Of a stretch of DNA of 21,019 nt, positions 1 through 6,680 are shown piece by piece. Source of the stretch: a virus; the IMG/VR virus record IMGVR_UViG_3300011115_000270, positions 1 to 21,019 of that record; one strand, written 5' to 3'. A model generated the notes under the pieces. That model ran no database searches, was not told the DNA's origin, and saw nothing but the letters and a program-made list of their open reading frames with translations. The translations under genes were made by a program, and so were the position numbers. Position 1 is the stretch's first letter, and every line of letters starts with the position of its first letter.

Positions 1-1
1 A

Positions 2-25
2 TGATAGACTGCGTGCAGTCTATCA
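2..25. repeat. 24-bp near-perfect palindrome
   Basis: Two 11-base arms (2-12 and 15-25, TGATAGACTGC and its exact complement) are separated by only two bases. No T-run follows on either strand, so it does not look like an ordinary Rho-independent terminator. It could be a protein-binding site or part of a structure belonging to sequence left of the window. The remainder of 26-115 shows no gene. Confidence 0.6.
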
Positions 26-82
26 CTCAGGGCTACCCCCGCACAGAGAACTGGTGCAAAGCCCATACCAAAAAACCATAGT

Positions 83-101
83 GTTTACGCTGTAAACCCT
101 A
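83..101. promoter_or_regulatory. Inverted repeat GTTTAC-GCT-GTAAAC overlapping a TAGGGTTTAC motif
   Basis: GTTTAC (83-88) and GTAAAC (92-97) form a 6-3-6 inverted repeat. Bases 92-101 are the complement of TAGGGTTTAC, a ten-base word also found at 357-366 and 10391-10400. The 13-base word at 81-93 recurs exactly at 1021-1033, beside the -35 box of the leftward promoter. The site lies just beyond the leftward terminator. A regulator-binding role is inferred only. Confidence 0.4.
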
Positions 102-115
102 AACCGAGCGGGCAC

Positions 116-140
116 AAAAAAGCCCCGTAAAAACGGGGCT
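116..140 (-). terminator. Rho-independent terminator of the leftward unit
   Basis: On the minus strand AGCCCCG and CGGGGCT form a stem around a T-rich loop, followed directly by six T residues. This is a standard Rho-independent terminator. It sits about 20 bases after the stop codon of the 51-aa gene. No T-run exists in the rightward direction, so it should act only on leftward transcripts. Confidence 0.9.
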
Positions 141-159
141 TGGTGGGAGAGGGAAAACC

Positions 160-315
160 CTAGTTTACTTGCCAGTCTCGCAACCATGCATGCTGCACGT
201 CATCCCATAGCGGGTGAAACGGGGATGTGGGCGCAAGTAGGCGGCTGTCATTGTCTAGGGTTTCATCCGTAGGTGCATCATAAAAGCAAACGCGGGTTTC
301 AAAAGAATAGTCCAT
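160..315 (-). CDS. Small unknown protein (51 aa), second gene of the leftward unit
   Basis: Unrecognised. The frame opens at ATG 313-315 (protein begins MDYSFETRVCFYDAPTDET) and closes at TAG 160-162. A ribosome binding site (TGGAG) lies eight bases upstream of the ATG on the minus strand. The product is acidic in its first half and ends in a Trp-rich stretch (HPLWDDVQHAWLRDWQVN). It has no membrane segment or cysteine pair. It lies between a 183-aa gene and the terminator, so it is probably co-transcribed with that gene. The two are separated by a GC-rich hairpin. The frame is short, so coding status rests on the ribosome binding site, the position before a terminator and the lack of a competing gene. 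Confidence 0.6.
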   Translation of the reverse strand: MDYSFETRVCFYDAPTDETLDNDSRLLAPTSPFHPLWDDVQHAWLRDWQVN

Positions 316-334
316 GATAGGGGCTCCAGTTAAC

Positions 335-356
335 GGGGCCGGGTTTCCCCGGCCCC
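335..356 (-). other. Intercistronic GC hairpin with GAAA tetraloop
   Basis: On the minus strand nine GC pairs (GGGGCCGGG with CCCGGCCCC) enclose the loop GAAA, a GNRA-type tetraloop. The hairpin starts about six bases after the stop codon of the 183-aa gene and ends about 20 bases before the start of the 51-aa gene. With no T-run behind it, it is more likely an mRNA stabiliser, processing site or weak attenuator than a full terminator. Confidence 0.65.
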
Positions 357-362
357 TAGGGT

Positions 363-914
363 TTACGCTGCGAAAACGTCCTTCGCCATTCTCAGCATTT
401 TGATTGCTTCGATAGCGTCAAAATCAACCTTATCCTCTTTCGCCTTGCGAATCGAATCAATCATATCCTGACACTTTTTTGCGTACACTTCGCCCATTGT
501 CTTTTTCGCCTGAGCGCCGCGCTCGGTTTCTTCAAACTTTTTCAAGTGCTCCGCGACACGTTTCATGTGCACATTGTCCACACGATTTTTGTAGTACCGG
601 CGGTCGGCGCGCTCCTGGTCAGTGAAACCGATTGTGCTGCTAGCAGTAAGCAAAGTAGCTACATTCGGTTTTTGCGCCTGAATCACAATTTCGCGGATAC
701 GCTCATATGTGGCTTTCACATAGTCCGAGCTGTTATCCACAATGTGGCCGAAACGCACGCCAGCCATGTATAGGTTGGACGCCGCCGAAACCCACTTAGC
801 ATTAGCAGCATCCTCTTGACCTACTGCTACTGTGAGAGCTTTTACAACCTCAGGGCTGTTAAGGGTGAGCTCTTTTGTGGCCTTGGCCACGGGGGAAATA
901 ACATTTACTGACAT
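363..914 (-). CDS. Unknown protein (183 aa), first gene of the leftward unit
   Basis: I do not recognise this protein. It starts at ATG 912-914 with a good ribosome binding site (AAGAGG, about seven bases upstream) and ends at TAA 363-365. It is hydrophilic and mostly helical in character. Residues 105-165 are rich in Lys, Arg and Glu (for example DRRYYKNRVDNVHMKRVAEH) and could form a coiled coil. There is no signal peptide, membrane segment or zinc motif. A near-consensus promoter at 992-1020 and an inverted repeat at the predicted transcript start lie directly upstream. It is divergent from the terminase operon, which suits an early, accessory or regulatory gene. A virion role cannot be excluded. 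Confidence 0.8.
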   Translation of the reverse strand: MSVNVISPVAKATKELTLNSPEVVKALTVAVGQEDAANAKWVSAASNLYMAGVRFGHIVDNSSDYVKATYERIREIVIQAQKPNVATLLTASSTIGFTDQERADRRYYKNRVDNVHMKRVAEHLKKFEETERGAQAKKTMGEVYAKKCQDMIDSIRKAKEDKVDFDAIEAIKMLRMAKDVFAA

Positions 915-960
915 ATCTAAACCTCTTTACATCTAATCACTAGGAAACCGCCTAGCCGGT

Positions 961-984
961 ATGGACACTATGTTGTGTGTCCAT
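961..984. promoter_or_regulatory. Operator-like inverted repeat at the leftward start site
   Basis: ATGGACAC (961-968) and GTGTCCAT (977-984) are exact complements separated by eight bases. Given the -10 box at 992-997, leftward transcription should begin near 985, so the repeat starts at about +1. It could be a repressor operator or a hairpin at the mRNA 5' end. A smaller repeat (CTAGG, 941-945, and CCTAG, 952-956) follows within the leader. Confidence 0.55.
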
Positions 985-991
985 GAGCTGA

Positions 992-1020
992 ATTGTACCA
1001 CGAAATAACCCCCATGTCAA
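992..1020 (-). promoter_or_regulatory. Sigma70-type promoter driving the leftward unit
   Basis: On the minus strand TTGACA (complement of 1015-1020) is followed after exactly 17 bases by TACAAT (complement of 992-997). The bases TGG just before the -10 box also give an extended -10 element. The -35 hexamer is perfect and the -10 has one mismatch. This is the best promoter in the window and faces the 183-aa gene. It implies recognition by host RNA polymerase with its main sigma factor. Confidence 0.88.
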
Positions 1021-1154
1021 GTGTTTACGCTGTTACCCCTATCCGAGACCCCCACACCCCCTTTTTACCTAGAAGGAGTCCCAGGGTCCCCACACAGTGC
1101 GGAACACACCCGGTACTCATTTTTAAACTCGACCCCCCACCCCCTATATATTTT

Positions 1155-1173
1155 GTAGTACTTTTTCCCCTTT
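1155..1173. repeat. 19-bp direct repeat, copy 1
   Basis: GTAGTACTTTTTCCCCTTT occurs here and again at 1234-1252, with a start-to-start distance of 79 bases. Both copies lie in the divergent intergenic region, outside any gene. Confidence 0.8.
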
Positions 1174-1233
1174 TGGTCTCCCACTGCATCACGCTTTCTG
1201 CGCGCACTCTACGCGTTTCAACTCCGCTACTTC

Positions 1234-1252
1234 GTAGTACTTTTTCCCCTTT
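1234..1252. repeat. 19-bp direct repeat, copy 2
   Basis: Exact copy of 1155-1173. The sequence between the copies is unlike either copy, so this is a spaced pair rather than a tandem array. It may be a protein-binding repeat of a packaging or replication site. Confidence 0.8.
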
Positions 1253-1336
1253 CTGCTTTCTAACACCTACCCGGTGACCACCACCCCCCTTCTTTTTGTA
1301 CCCCCGGATACCCCCTTTTGTTTTTCAGTCCCTTTG

Positions 1337-1356
1337 CTCGCTAACCGGCTAGCGAG
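1337..1356. repeat. Inverted repeat upstream of the terminase genes
   Basis: CTCGCTA (1337-1343) and TAGCGAG (1350-1356) are exact complements around ACCGGC. No T-run follows, so it is not an obvious terminator. It is about 75 bases before the probable start of the small terminase and could be an operator or part of the packaging site. Confidence 0.5.
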
Positions 1357-1395
1357 ACACCCCCGGTAAGGAGTCCCAACCTCCTCCAGTTTTTG

Positions 1396-1404
1396 TGCTA
1401 CAGT
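1396..1404 (+). promoter_or_regulatory. Possible extended -10 promoter for the terminase operon
   Basis: TG-C-TACAGT at 1396-1404 fits an extended -10 element, with a start expected near 1411, about 20 bases before ATG 1433. No recognisable -35 hexamer is seen at 17 bases upstream. Transcription could instead come from a phage-specific or activated promoter elsewhere in the intergenic region. Confidence 0.3.
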
Positions 1405-1432
1405 GGTACATCTTCCCGTTTACTCGGTGCCT

Positions 1433-2041
1433 ATGATTAACGTAACGCCTACTGCGGAACACCCTGTTCCGTTTGACCTGTCCGATGAGCAGCCCAAGAC
1501 TCATGCGGATAGCGTAGCCATTGCCGTGAATACCGCTGACCTGATTGCTCAGCTAGGTGGAAGCATTGACTACGGTAACGAAGACCTAGAAGCTGCGAAG
1601 AAGCTCATACTAGGTGAGGGAAAACCCGAGAAGCCTAAAACGCTGGCCATATCTGCACAGGCCCAAGCTACATCGGTGCTCATCAAGCAGTTCGACTACA
1701 CGGCCTTTGCCGACCAACTACAAGCGCGGAACTTCATCACCAACCGCCTGATAGAGATAGCAGCGTGCGGAGACACGAAACATGAACTCAAGGCGTTAGA
1801 ACTGCTAGGTAAACACAGCGATATCGGCCTCTTCACTGAGCGCAGCGAGATTCATGTGCACCACACCACATCCGTAACACTTGAGAACAGCATCAAGGAG
1901 CGGGTCAAGCGGCTATTGAATGCCGAGGTCACAGACGTAACACCACTAGACGACCTTGACCTCCAGCTTGGGCCGGAAGAACCGTTCCAGCCCGTAGAAC
2001 ACCCACAAGACGAACAGTCAGAGGCCCAAAACGGTGAGTGA
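1433..2041 (+). CDS. terS: Terminase small subunit (probable)
   Basis: Probable DNA-recognition subunit of the packaging motor, which binds the packaging site and hands DNA to the large subunit. It is assigned mainly by position: it lies directly before the large terminase and overlaps it by eight bases. The content also fits. A helical central part (residues about 60-165 of 202) contains an ITNRLIEIAACGDTKHELKA-type segment and an oligomerisation-like helix (SIKERVKRLLNAEV), and is followed by an acidic, Pro/Gln-rich C-terminal tail. ATG 1433 is preferred. An in-frame GTG at 1403 would add ten residues but overlaps the possible -10 box. Neither start has a strong ribosome binding site. Confidence 0.72.
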   Translation: MINVTPTAEHPVPFDLSDEQPKTHADSVAIAVNTADLIAQLGGSIDYGNEDLEAAKKLILGEGKPEKPKTLAISAQAQATSVLIKQFDYTAFADQLQARNFITNRLIEIAACGDTKHELKALELLGKHSDIGLFTERSEIHVHHTTSVTLENSIKERVKRLLNAEVTDVTPLDDLDLQLGPEEPFQPVEHPQDEQSEAQNGE

Positions 2042-3554
2042 CATCACTCTAAAAGACATTGAGACCCTGCTTAGCTCGGGAAAATTGACCGAGAGTGACC
2101 TCCGTGTGCTCGAAGCGCAGCTAAATAAGCTGGAAAAGCTCAAAGAAAAAGAACTTTGTGCCACAAGATTCATCAAATTCGTTGAAAAAGTCTGGCCAAC
2201 GTTCATTTCTGGGGCGCACCACAAGAGAATGGCCAATGCGTTCGAGCGCGTAGCCCGTGGAGAGTGCAAAAGGCTCATCATCAACATGCCGCCACGGCAT
2301 ACCAAGTCAGAATTTGCGTCTTATTTGCTCCCGGCGTGGTTTTTGGGGCAGTTTCCGGGCAAAAAAGTCATCCAGACATCACACACTGCCGAGTTGGCCG
2401 TGGGTTTTGGTAGAAAAGTGCGTAACTTGGTGGACTCAGACATCTACCACGAGATTTTTCCCGAATTGCACCTCCAAGCGGACTCCAAAGCGGCTGGCCG
2501 GTGGAACACCAGCAAGGGCGGCGACTACTTCGCTATCGGTGTGGGCGGTGCGGTGACCGGTAAGGGTGCTGACATCCTCATCATTGACGACCCACACTCA
2601 GAACAAGAGGCGGCGATGGCCGCGAGCAACCCAGAAGTCTATGACAAGGTGTACGAGTGGTACACGTCAGGCCCACGTCAGCGTCTCCAGCCCGGAGGCT
2701 CTATTGTTATTGTTATGACCCGGTGGTCTCAGAGGGACTTGACCGGTCAGGTCTTGCGTGCAGCCGCTGCGCGTAGTGGTGAGGAGTGGGAGGTCATCGA
2801 GTTCCCGGCCATCCTGCCCTCGGGCAATCCACTGTGGCCGCAGTTCTGGTCTATTGAGGAGTTGGAGGCGCTGCACAAAGAGCTGCCCAACGCCAAGTGG
2901 CAGGCGCAGTACCAGCAGAACCCAGTGGGTAACGAGTCCGCTATTGTGAAGCGAGACTGGTGGAAATGGTGGGAGAAAGACCACCCACCCCAGTGCGAGT
3001 ACATCCTCCAGACGTGGGACACGGCGTTTGAGAAATCCAACCGGGCCGACTACTCCGCTGGGACGACGTGGGGGATTTTTAGCCTTGACGAGGACAAGCA
3101 GAACAAGAACATCATCCTGCTCAACACCTACAAGAAGCGGGTGGAGTATCCAGACCTCAAGCGCGACGTGCTGGCCGAGTACCGGGAGTTTGAGCCGGAT
3201 GGGGTGTTGATTGAGAAGAAGGCGTCAGGTGCACCTCTTATATATGACCTTCGGGCGATGGGCATACCAGTGCAGGACTACACGCCGGGTAAGGGCCAAG
3301 ACAAGATTGCTCGTCTCAATGCAGTATCAGACATAATCGCCTCGGGAAAAGTATGGGTGCCACAAACACGGTGGGCAGAAGAGTTGGTCGATGAGATTGC
3401 GGAGTTCCCGTCCGGGCAGCACGACGACTTAGTGGATGCGACAACATTGGCGCTTATGAGGTTCAGGCAAGGTGGGTTTCTCCGACTGCCCAGTGACGAG
3501 CCGGAAGAGATTCAGTATTTCAGACGCCGCAACGAGCGGTTCTATTCAGTCTAA
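2034..3554 (+). CDS. terL: Terminase large subunit (ATPase and nuclease)
   Basis: Packaging motor that cuts concatemeric DNA and pumps it into the procapsid using ATP. The N-terminal ATPase has a Walker A variant at residues 86-92 (PPRHTKS), a Walker B at 181-186 (ILIIDD) and a motif III-like VIVMTRW at 225-231. The C-terminal RNase H-like nuclease shows the expected acidic positions: D329 in QTWDTAF, E394 in VLIEKKASGA, and D464/D465 in GQHDDLVDAT. The length of 506 aa is normal for the family. The start is a GTG at 2034 that overlaps the end of the small subunit gene, suggesting translational coupling. Confidence 0.95.
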   Translation: MSDITLKDIETLLSSGKLTESDLRVLEAQLNKLEKLKEKELCATRFIKFVEKVWPTFISGAHHKRMANAFERVARGECKRLIINMPPRHTKSEFASYLLPAWFLGQFPGKKVIQTSHTAELAVGFGRKVRNLVDSDIYHEIFPELHLQADSKAAGRWNTSKGGDYFAIGVGGAVTGKGADILIIDDPHSEQEAAMAASNPEVYDKVYEWYTSGPRQRLQPGGSIVIVMTRWSQRDLTGQVLRAAAARSGEEWEVIEFPAILPSGNPLWPQFWSIEELEALHKELPNAKWQAQYQQNPVGNESAIVKRDWWKWWEKDHPPQCEYILQTWDTAFEKSNRADYSAGTTWGIFSLDEDKQNKNIILLNTYKKRVEYPDLKRDVLAEYREFEPDGVLIEKKASGAPLIYDLRAMGIPVQDYTPGKGQDKIARLNAVSDIIASGKVWVPQTRWAEELVDEIAEFPSGQHDDLVDATTLALMRFRQGGFLRLPSDEPEEIQYFRRRNERFYSV

Positions 3555-3569
3555 CGCGAAGGAAAGATT

Positions 3570-6077
3570 ATGGCTACGAGTTCAATGGACAAATCCCTGT
3601 ACCAAGCTCCAGTGGGGCTGGCCGAGATGATGGACGCTCCTGATGTGGAGATTGAGGTCGAAGACCCGGAGTCCATGAGTATCAGTATGGGGGACGTAGA
3701 GATTGACCTCGAACCCCAGAAAGAAACTGCTGAAGCCTTCGATGCAAACTTGGCCGACTTCATGGACGACTCGGAGCTTCAAGCTCTGGGTAACGACTTG
3801 GTGGACGACTTCGTCAAGGACGGCATGGACCGTAAGGACTGGATTAAGACCTACATTGACGGACTGAAGCTGCTGGGTCTGAACTACGAAGAGCGCACTG
3901 AGCCGTGGCAAGGTGCATGTGGTGTGTTCCACCCAATGTTGACCGAGGCAGTTGTGCGGTTCCAGTCCGAGGCGATGATGGAGACCTTCCCAGCGATGGG
4001 CCCGGTGAAGACACAGATTGTGGGTGAGACCGACCTGCTGAAGGAAGAGTCTGCTGCCCGTGTCCGTGAGGACATGAACTACCAGCTTACCGAGGTGATG
4101 ACCGAGTACCGCCCGGAGCACGAGAAGATGTTGTGGTCACTGCCGCTGGCAGGCTCTGCGTTCAAGAAGGTCTACTACGACCCGAGCAAAGAACGTCAGA
4201 TGGCGATGTTTGTCACCGCCGAGGACATCGTAGTGCCGTATGGAGCCAGTAGCTTGGAGACTGCCGAGCGGGTCACGCACGTCATGCGTAAGACCAAGAA
4301 TGAAGTGTTGAAGCTGCAAGAGGCTGGGTTCTATTGCGACGTGGACCTCGGTGAGCCGTCGATGGAGTTGGATGACATCGAGAAGCAGAAGGCTGAAGAG
4401 CAGGGCATGACTGCCTTGCAGGACGACCGGTTTCGTATCCTTGAGATGCACGTTGACTTGGACCTCCCCGGTTACGAGCACAAGAACAAGAAGGGTGAGC
4501 CCACGGGCATCGCACTGCCGTACGTGGTGACGTTGGAGAAGTCCACCCGTCAGATTCTGGCCATCCGTCGCAATTGGTACGAGGACGATGAGCTCCACAG
4601 CAAGCGCCAGCACTTTGTGCACTACCAGTACATCCCCGGCTTCGGCTTCTATGGATACGGTCTTATCCACTTGATTGGTGGCTACGCTCGTAGCGCCACG
4701 ATGCTCATCCGTCAGTTGGTGGATGCCGGTACGCTGTCTAACCTGCCCGGTGGCTTGAAGTCCCGTGGCCTGCGTATCAAGGGTGATGACACTCCCATCC
4801 AGCCGGGCGAGTTCCGCGACGTGGATGTGCCAAGCGGCTCTATCCGGGACAACATTCTCCCTCTGCCGTACAAGGAGCCAAGTCAGGTTCTGTTTGCGCT
4901 GTTCCAGAACATCGTCCAAGAAGGTCGGGCGTTTGCATCCAGCGGGGACATGAACGTCTCGGACATGAGCACCAACGCTCCGGTGGGCACCACATTAGCC
5001 CTACTCGAAAGAACCCTGAAAGTGATGACGGCTGTTCAGGCCCGCATCCACTACTCGATGAAACAGGAGTTCAAGCTCCTCAAAGTCATCATCGCCGACT
5101 ACACACCGGGGGAGTATGACTACGAGCCAGTGGATGCTGGCCGTCGGGCGAAGAAGGAAGACTACGATGCCGTGGATGTCATCCCGGTCAGTGACCCAAA
5201 TGCCGCGACGATGGCACAGAAGATTGTGCAGTATCAAGCGGTATTGCAGTTGGCCCAGTCAGCCCCGCAGTTGTACAACTTGCCACTTCTGCACCGTCAG
5301 ATGATTGAGGTCTTGGGTATCAAGAATGCCGAGAAGCTCGTGCCGGTGGATGATGACGCAGTGCCGACGGACCCCATACAGGAAAACCAGAACGTGCTGA
5401 TGGGCAAGCCGGTCAAGGCGTTTATGGAGCAGAACCACCAAGCGCACATTCAGGTGCACATGTCTGCGATACAGAACCCCAAGATTCAGCAGATGCTACA
5501 GATGAACCCAGCAGCCCAAGCCATCATGGCCGCAGCTATGGCGCACGTCAACGAGCACGTTGCCTTTGAGTACCGCCGACAGGTTGAGCAGGCGATGGGC
5601 ATGGCCCTGCCGTCTGAAGAGCAGAACAAGCAGGTGTCTCCTGAGTTGGCTGACCAGATTGCGATGTTGGCCGCGCAAGCATCCCAGCAGTTGCTCCAAC
5701 GTGACCAGCAAGCAGCCCAGCAACAGCAGGCTCAACAGAAGATGCAGGACCCCGTGGTCCAGATGCAGATGCAAGAACTCCAGCTACGTCAGCAGGACTT
5801 GGAGCTTAAAAAGCAAAAGCAAGCGACAGACGCTGCTGCCAAGGCCGACCAGATTGAGATTGAGAAGGCGCGGATTGCTGCCCAGAAGGAAATCGCAGCT
5901 ATGCAGGTAGGGGCTACCGCAGCCGCTGCACGGGACAAAGTTCAGAAACAGCAGCAGACCGATGGCATGCGTATGGGCGTGGAGATTGCCAAGCACAGGG
6001 CCCAGATGGTAGTGCAGAACGCACAGCGTATGGCACAGAGACAACAACCCTCGCAAAAACCGCCTAAGAAAGGGTAA
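3570..6077 (+). CDS. Portal (head-to-tail connector) protein
   Basis: Forms the ring at one head vertex through which DNA enters and leaves, and docks the terminase. The assignment rests on its place between the large terminase and the scaffold, its large size (835 aa), and sequence typical of large phage portals. That sequence includes an EPWQGACGVFHPMLTEAVVR stretch at residues 111-130 and a following FQSEAMMETFP segment. The first 60 residues are acidic. From about residue 700 to 790 the chain is very rich in Gln, Lys and Glu (QQAAQQQQAQQKMQD), a probable coiled coil. It ends in a basic tail. The start ATG 3570 has AAGGAA nine bases upstream. Many portals are shorter; the long Gln-rich tail is the unusual part. 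Confidence 0.88.
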   Translation: MATSSMDKSLYQAPVGLAEMMDAPDVEIEVEDPESMSISMGDVEIDLEPQKETAEAFDANLADFMDDSELQALGNDLVDDFVKDGMDRKDWIKTYIDGLKLLGLNYEERTEPWQGACGVFHPMLTEAVVRFQSEAMMETFPAMGPVKTQIVGETDLLKEESAARVREDMNYQLTEVMTEYRPEHEKMLWSLPLAGSAFKKVYYDPSKERQMAMFVTAEDIVVPYGASSLETAERVTHVMRKTKNEVLKLQEAGFYCDVDLGEPSMELDDIEKQKAEEQGMTALQDDRFRILEMHVDLDLPGYEHKNKKGEPTGIALPYVVTLEKSTRQILAIRRNWYEDDELHSKRQHFVHYQYIPGFGFYGYGLIHLIGGYARSATMLIRQLVDAGTLSNLPGGLKSRGLRIKGDDTPIQPGEFRDVDVPSGSIRDNILPLPYKEPSQVLFALFQNIVQEGRAFASSGDMNVSDMSTNAPVGTTLALLERTLKVMTAVQARIHYSMKQEFKLLKVIIADYTPGEYDYEPVDAGRRAKKEDYDAVDVIPVSDPNAATMAQKIVQYQAVLQLAQSAPQLYNLPLLHRQMIEVLGIKNAEKLVPVDDDAVPTDPIQENQNVLMGKPVKAFMEQNHQAHIQVHMSAIQNPKIQQMLQMNPAAQAIMAAAMAHVNEHVAFEYRRQVEQAMGMALPSEEQNKQVSPELADQIAMLAAQASQQLLQRDQQAAQQQQAQQKMQDPVVQMQMQELQLRQQDLELKKQKQATDAAAKADQIEIEKARIAAQKEIAAMQVGATAAAARDKVQKQQQTDGMRMGVEIAKHRAQMVVQNAQRMAQRQQPSQKPPKKG

Positions 6078-6079
6078 AC

Positions 6080-6277
6080 ATGGACAACGACCGGGTACTT
6101 AACTACCTTGCGACTGAGATTGAGAAATTACGTACCGACCAAGCTTCGTTTTTAGCTATGGGTCGAGCAAACGATTTTGCCGAGTATCGGCATGTCTGTG
6201 GAGTCATCCGGGGTCTGACTCATGCGGAAACCATCGTTAGAGACCTCGTGCAAAGACTGGAGAAAATTGATGACTGA
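6080..6277 (+). CDS. Small conserved-type protein (65 aa) after the portal
   Basis: Unrecognised by function. It starts two bases after the portal stop codon, with AAGGG five bases upstream inside the portal end. The product is short and helical (begins MDNDRVLNYLATEIEKLRTD) with a second helix, THAETIVRDLVQRLEKIDD, and has no cysteine pair or membrane segment. Its stop overlaps the next start (ATG 6270), so it is translated with the portal and co-chaperonin genes. It could be a small structural or assembly factor. Confidence is high that it is coding and low for any role. Confidence 0.75.
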   Translation: MDNDRVLNYLATEIEKLRTDQASFLAMGRANDFAEYRHVCGVIRGLTHAETIVRDLVQRLEKIDD

Positions 6278-6680
6278 ATTTGATGTCGCCGCTGTGGACT
6301 TGTCCGGCATTCTTAATACGAGTGCAGAAGACAAAGCCAAGCAGTTGCCTGACCCTAAGACCTTTCAACTTCTGTGCGTTGTTCCAGAAGCTATGGAGGA
6401 GTATGCGGACAGTGAAGTTGGGCTGCTTAAGGACAGCAAGACCATGCACTATGAAGAAGTACTGACCCCAGTGCTGTTTGTAGTCAAGATGGGCCCTGAT
6501 GCATTTCAAGACAAAACCCGGTTCCCTAGTGGGCCTTCGTGTGCACTGGGTGACTTCGTCATTGTCCGACCCAATTCAGGCACCCGCTTGAAGATTCACG
6601 GGCGTGAGTTCCGGCTCATTGCAGATACCTCAGTCGAGGCAACAGTCGAAGACCCTAGAGGCATATCAAGAGCAGCATGA
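6270..6680 (+). CDS. GroES-like co-chaperonin
   Basis: Residues 64-130 match the GroES fold pattern: VLTPVLFVVKMGPDAFQD, then GDFVIVRPNSGTRLKIHG (94-111), then EFRLIADTSVEATVED (113-128). These correspond to the bacterial VGPG..., VGDRVLF..YSGTEVK.DG and EY.I..E.DILAV segments. The first 60 residues form an extension absent from bacterial GroES. ATG 6270 has GGAGA six bases upstream; an in-frame ATG at 6222 lies deep inside the previous gene and is less likely. Phage relatives such as T4 gp31 replace host GroES so that GroEL can fold the capsid protein. Its place among portal, scaffold and capsid genes fits such a role here, which remains inferred. Confidence 0.8.
   Translation: MTEFDVAAVDLSGILNTSAEDKAKQLPDPKTFQLLCVVPEAMEEYADSEVGLLKDSKTMHYEEVLTPVLFVVKMGPDAFQDKTRFPSGPSCALGDFVIVRPNSGTRLKIHGREFRLIADTSVEATVEDPRGISRAA

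Larger units (their letters stand above)
998..1432. other. Divergent pyrimidine-rich intergenic region; candidate packaging or replication site
   Basis: There is no convincing gene here. The plus strand is strongly pyrimidine-rich: 45 of 60 bases at 1141-1200 and 43 of 60 at 1261-1320 are C or T. It contains a 19-bp direct repeat, an inverted repeat at 1337-1356, and several CCCGGT/CCCGGA words (near 1109, 1269, 1303 and 1362). The region separates the two transcription directions and lies directly before the small terminase gene, where pac or cos sites are often located. Function is inferred from position and composition only. Confidence 0.45.

Noticed and set aside
2-25. Palindrome at the window start as a terminator
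   Set aside because: No T-run follows on either strand, so it is kept only as an unexplained palindrome.
1025-1207. 60-codon minus-strand frame in the intergenic region
   Set aside because: Composition-driven, no ribosome binding site, and it would lie upstream of the leftward promoter without its own signals.
1155-1252. CRISPR-like repeat-spacer array
   Set aside because: Only two 19-bp copies with a single spacing and no cas genes. It is a spaced direct repeat, not an array.
993-1277. 94-codon plus-strand frame in the divergent intergenic region
   Set aside because: It has no ribosome binding site, consists of Pro/Thr/Leu codons that follow from the pyrimidine-rich composition, and begins inside the leftward promoter.
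4137-4919. Long (260-codon) minus-strand frame opposite the portal gene
   Set aside because: It is the mirror of a GC-rich coding gene with a clear portal product, has His/Leu/Val-rich low-information sequence, and no ribosome binding site or promoter.
6222-6269. Upstream ATG at 6222 as start of the co-chaperonin gene
   Set aside because: It would overlap the previous gene by 56 bases without a ribosome binding site. ATG 6270 has GGAGA at good distance and overlaps the stop codon in the style of the other junctions.
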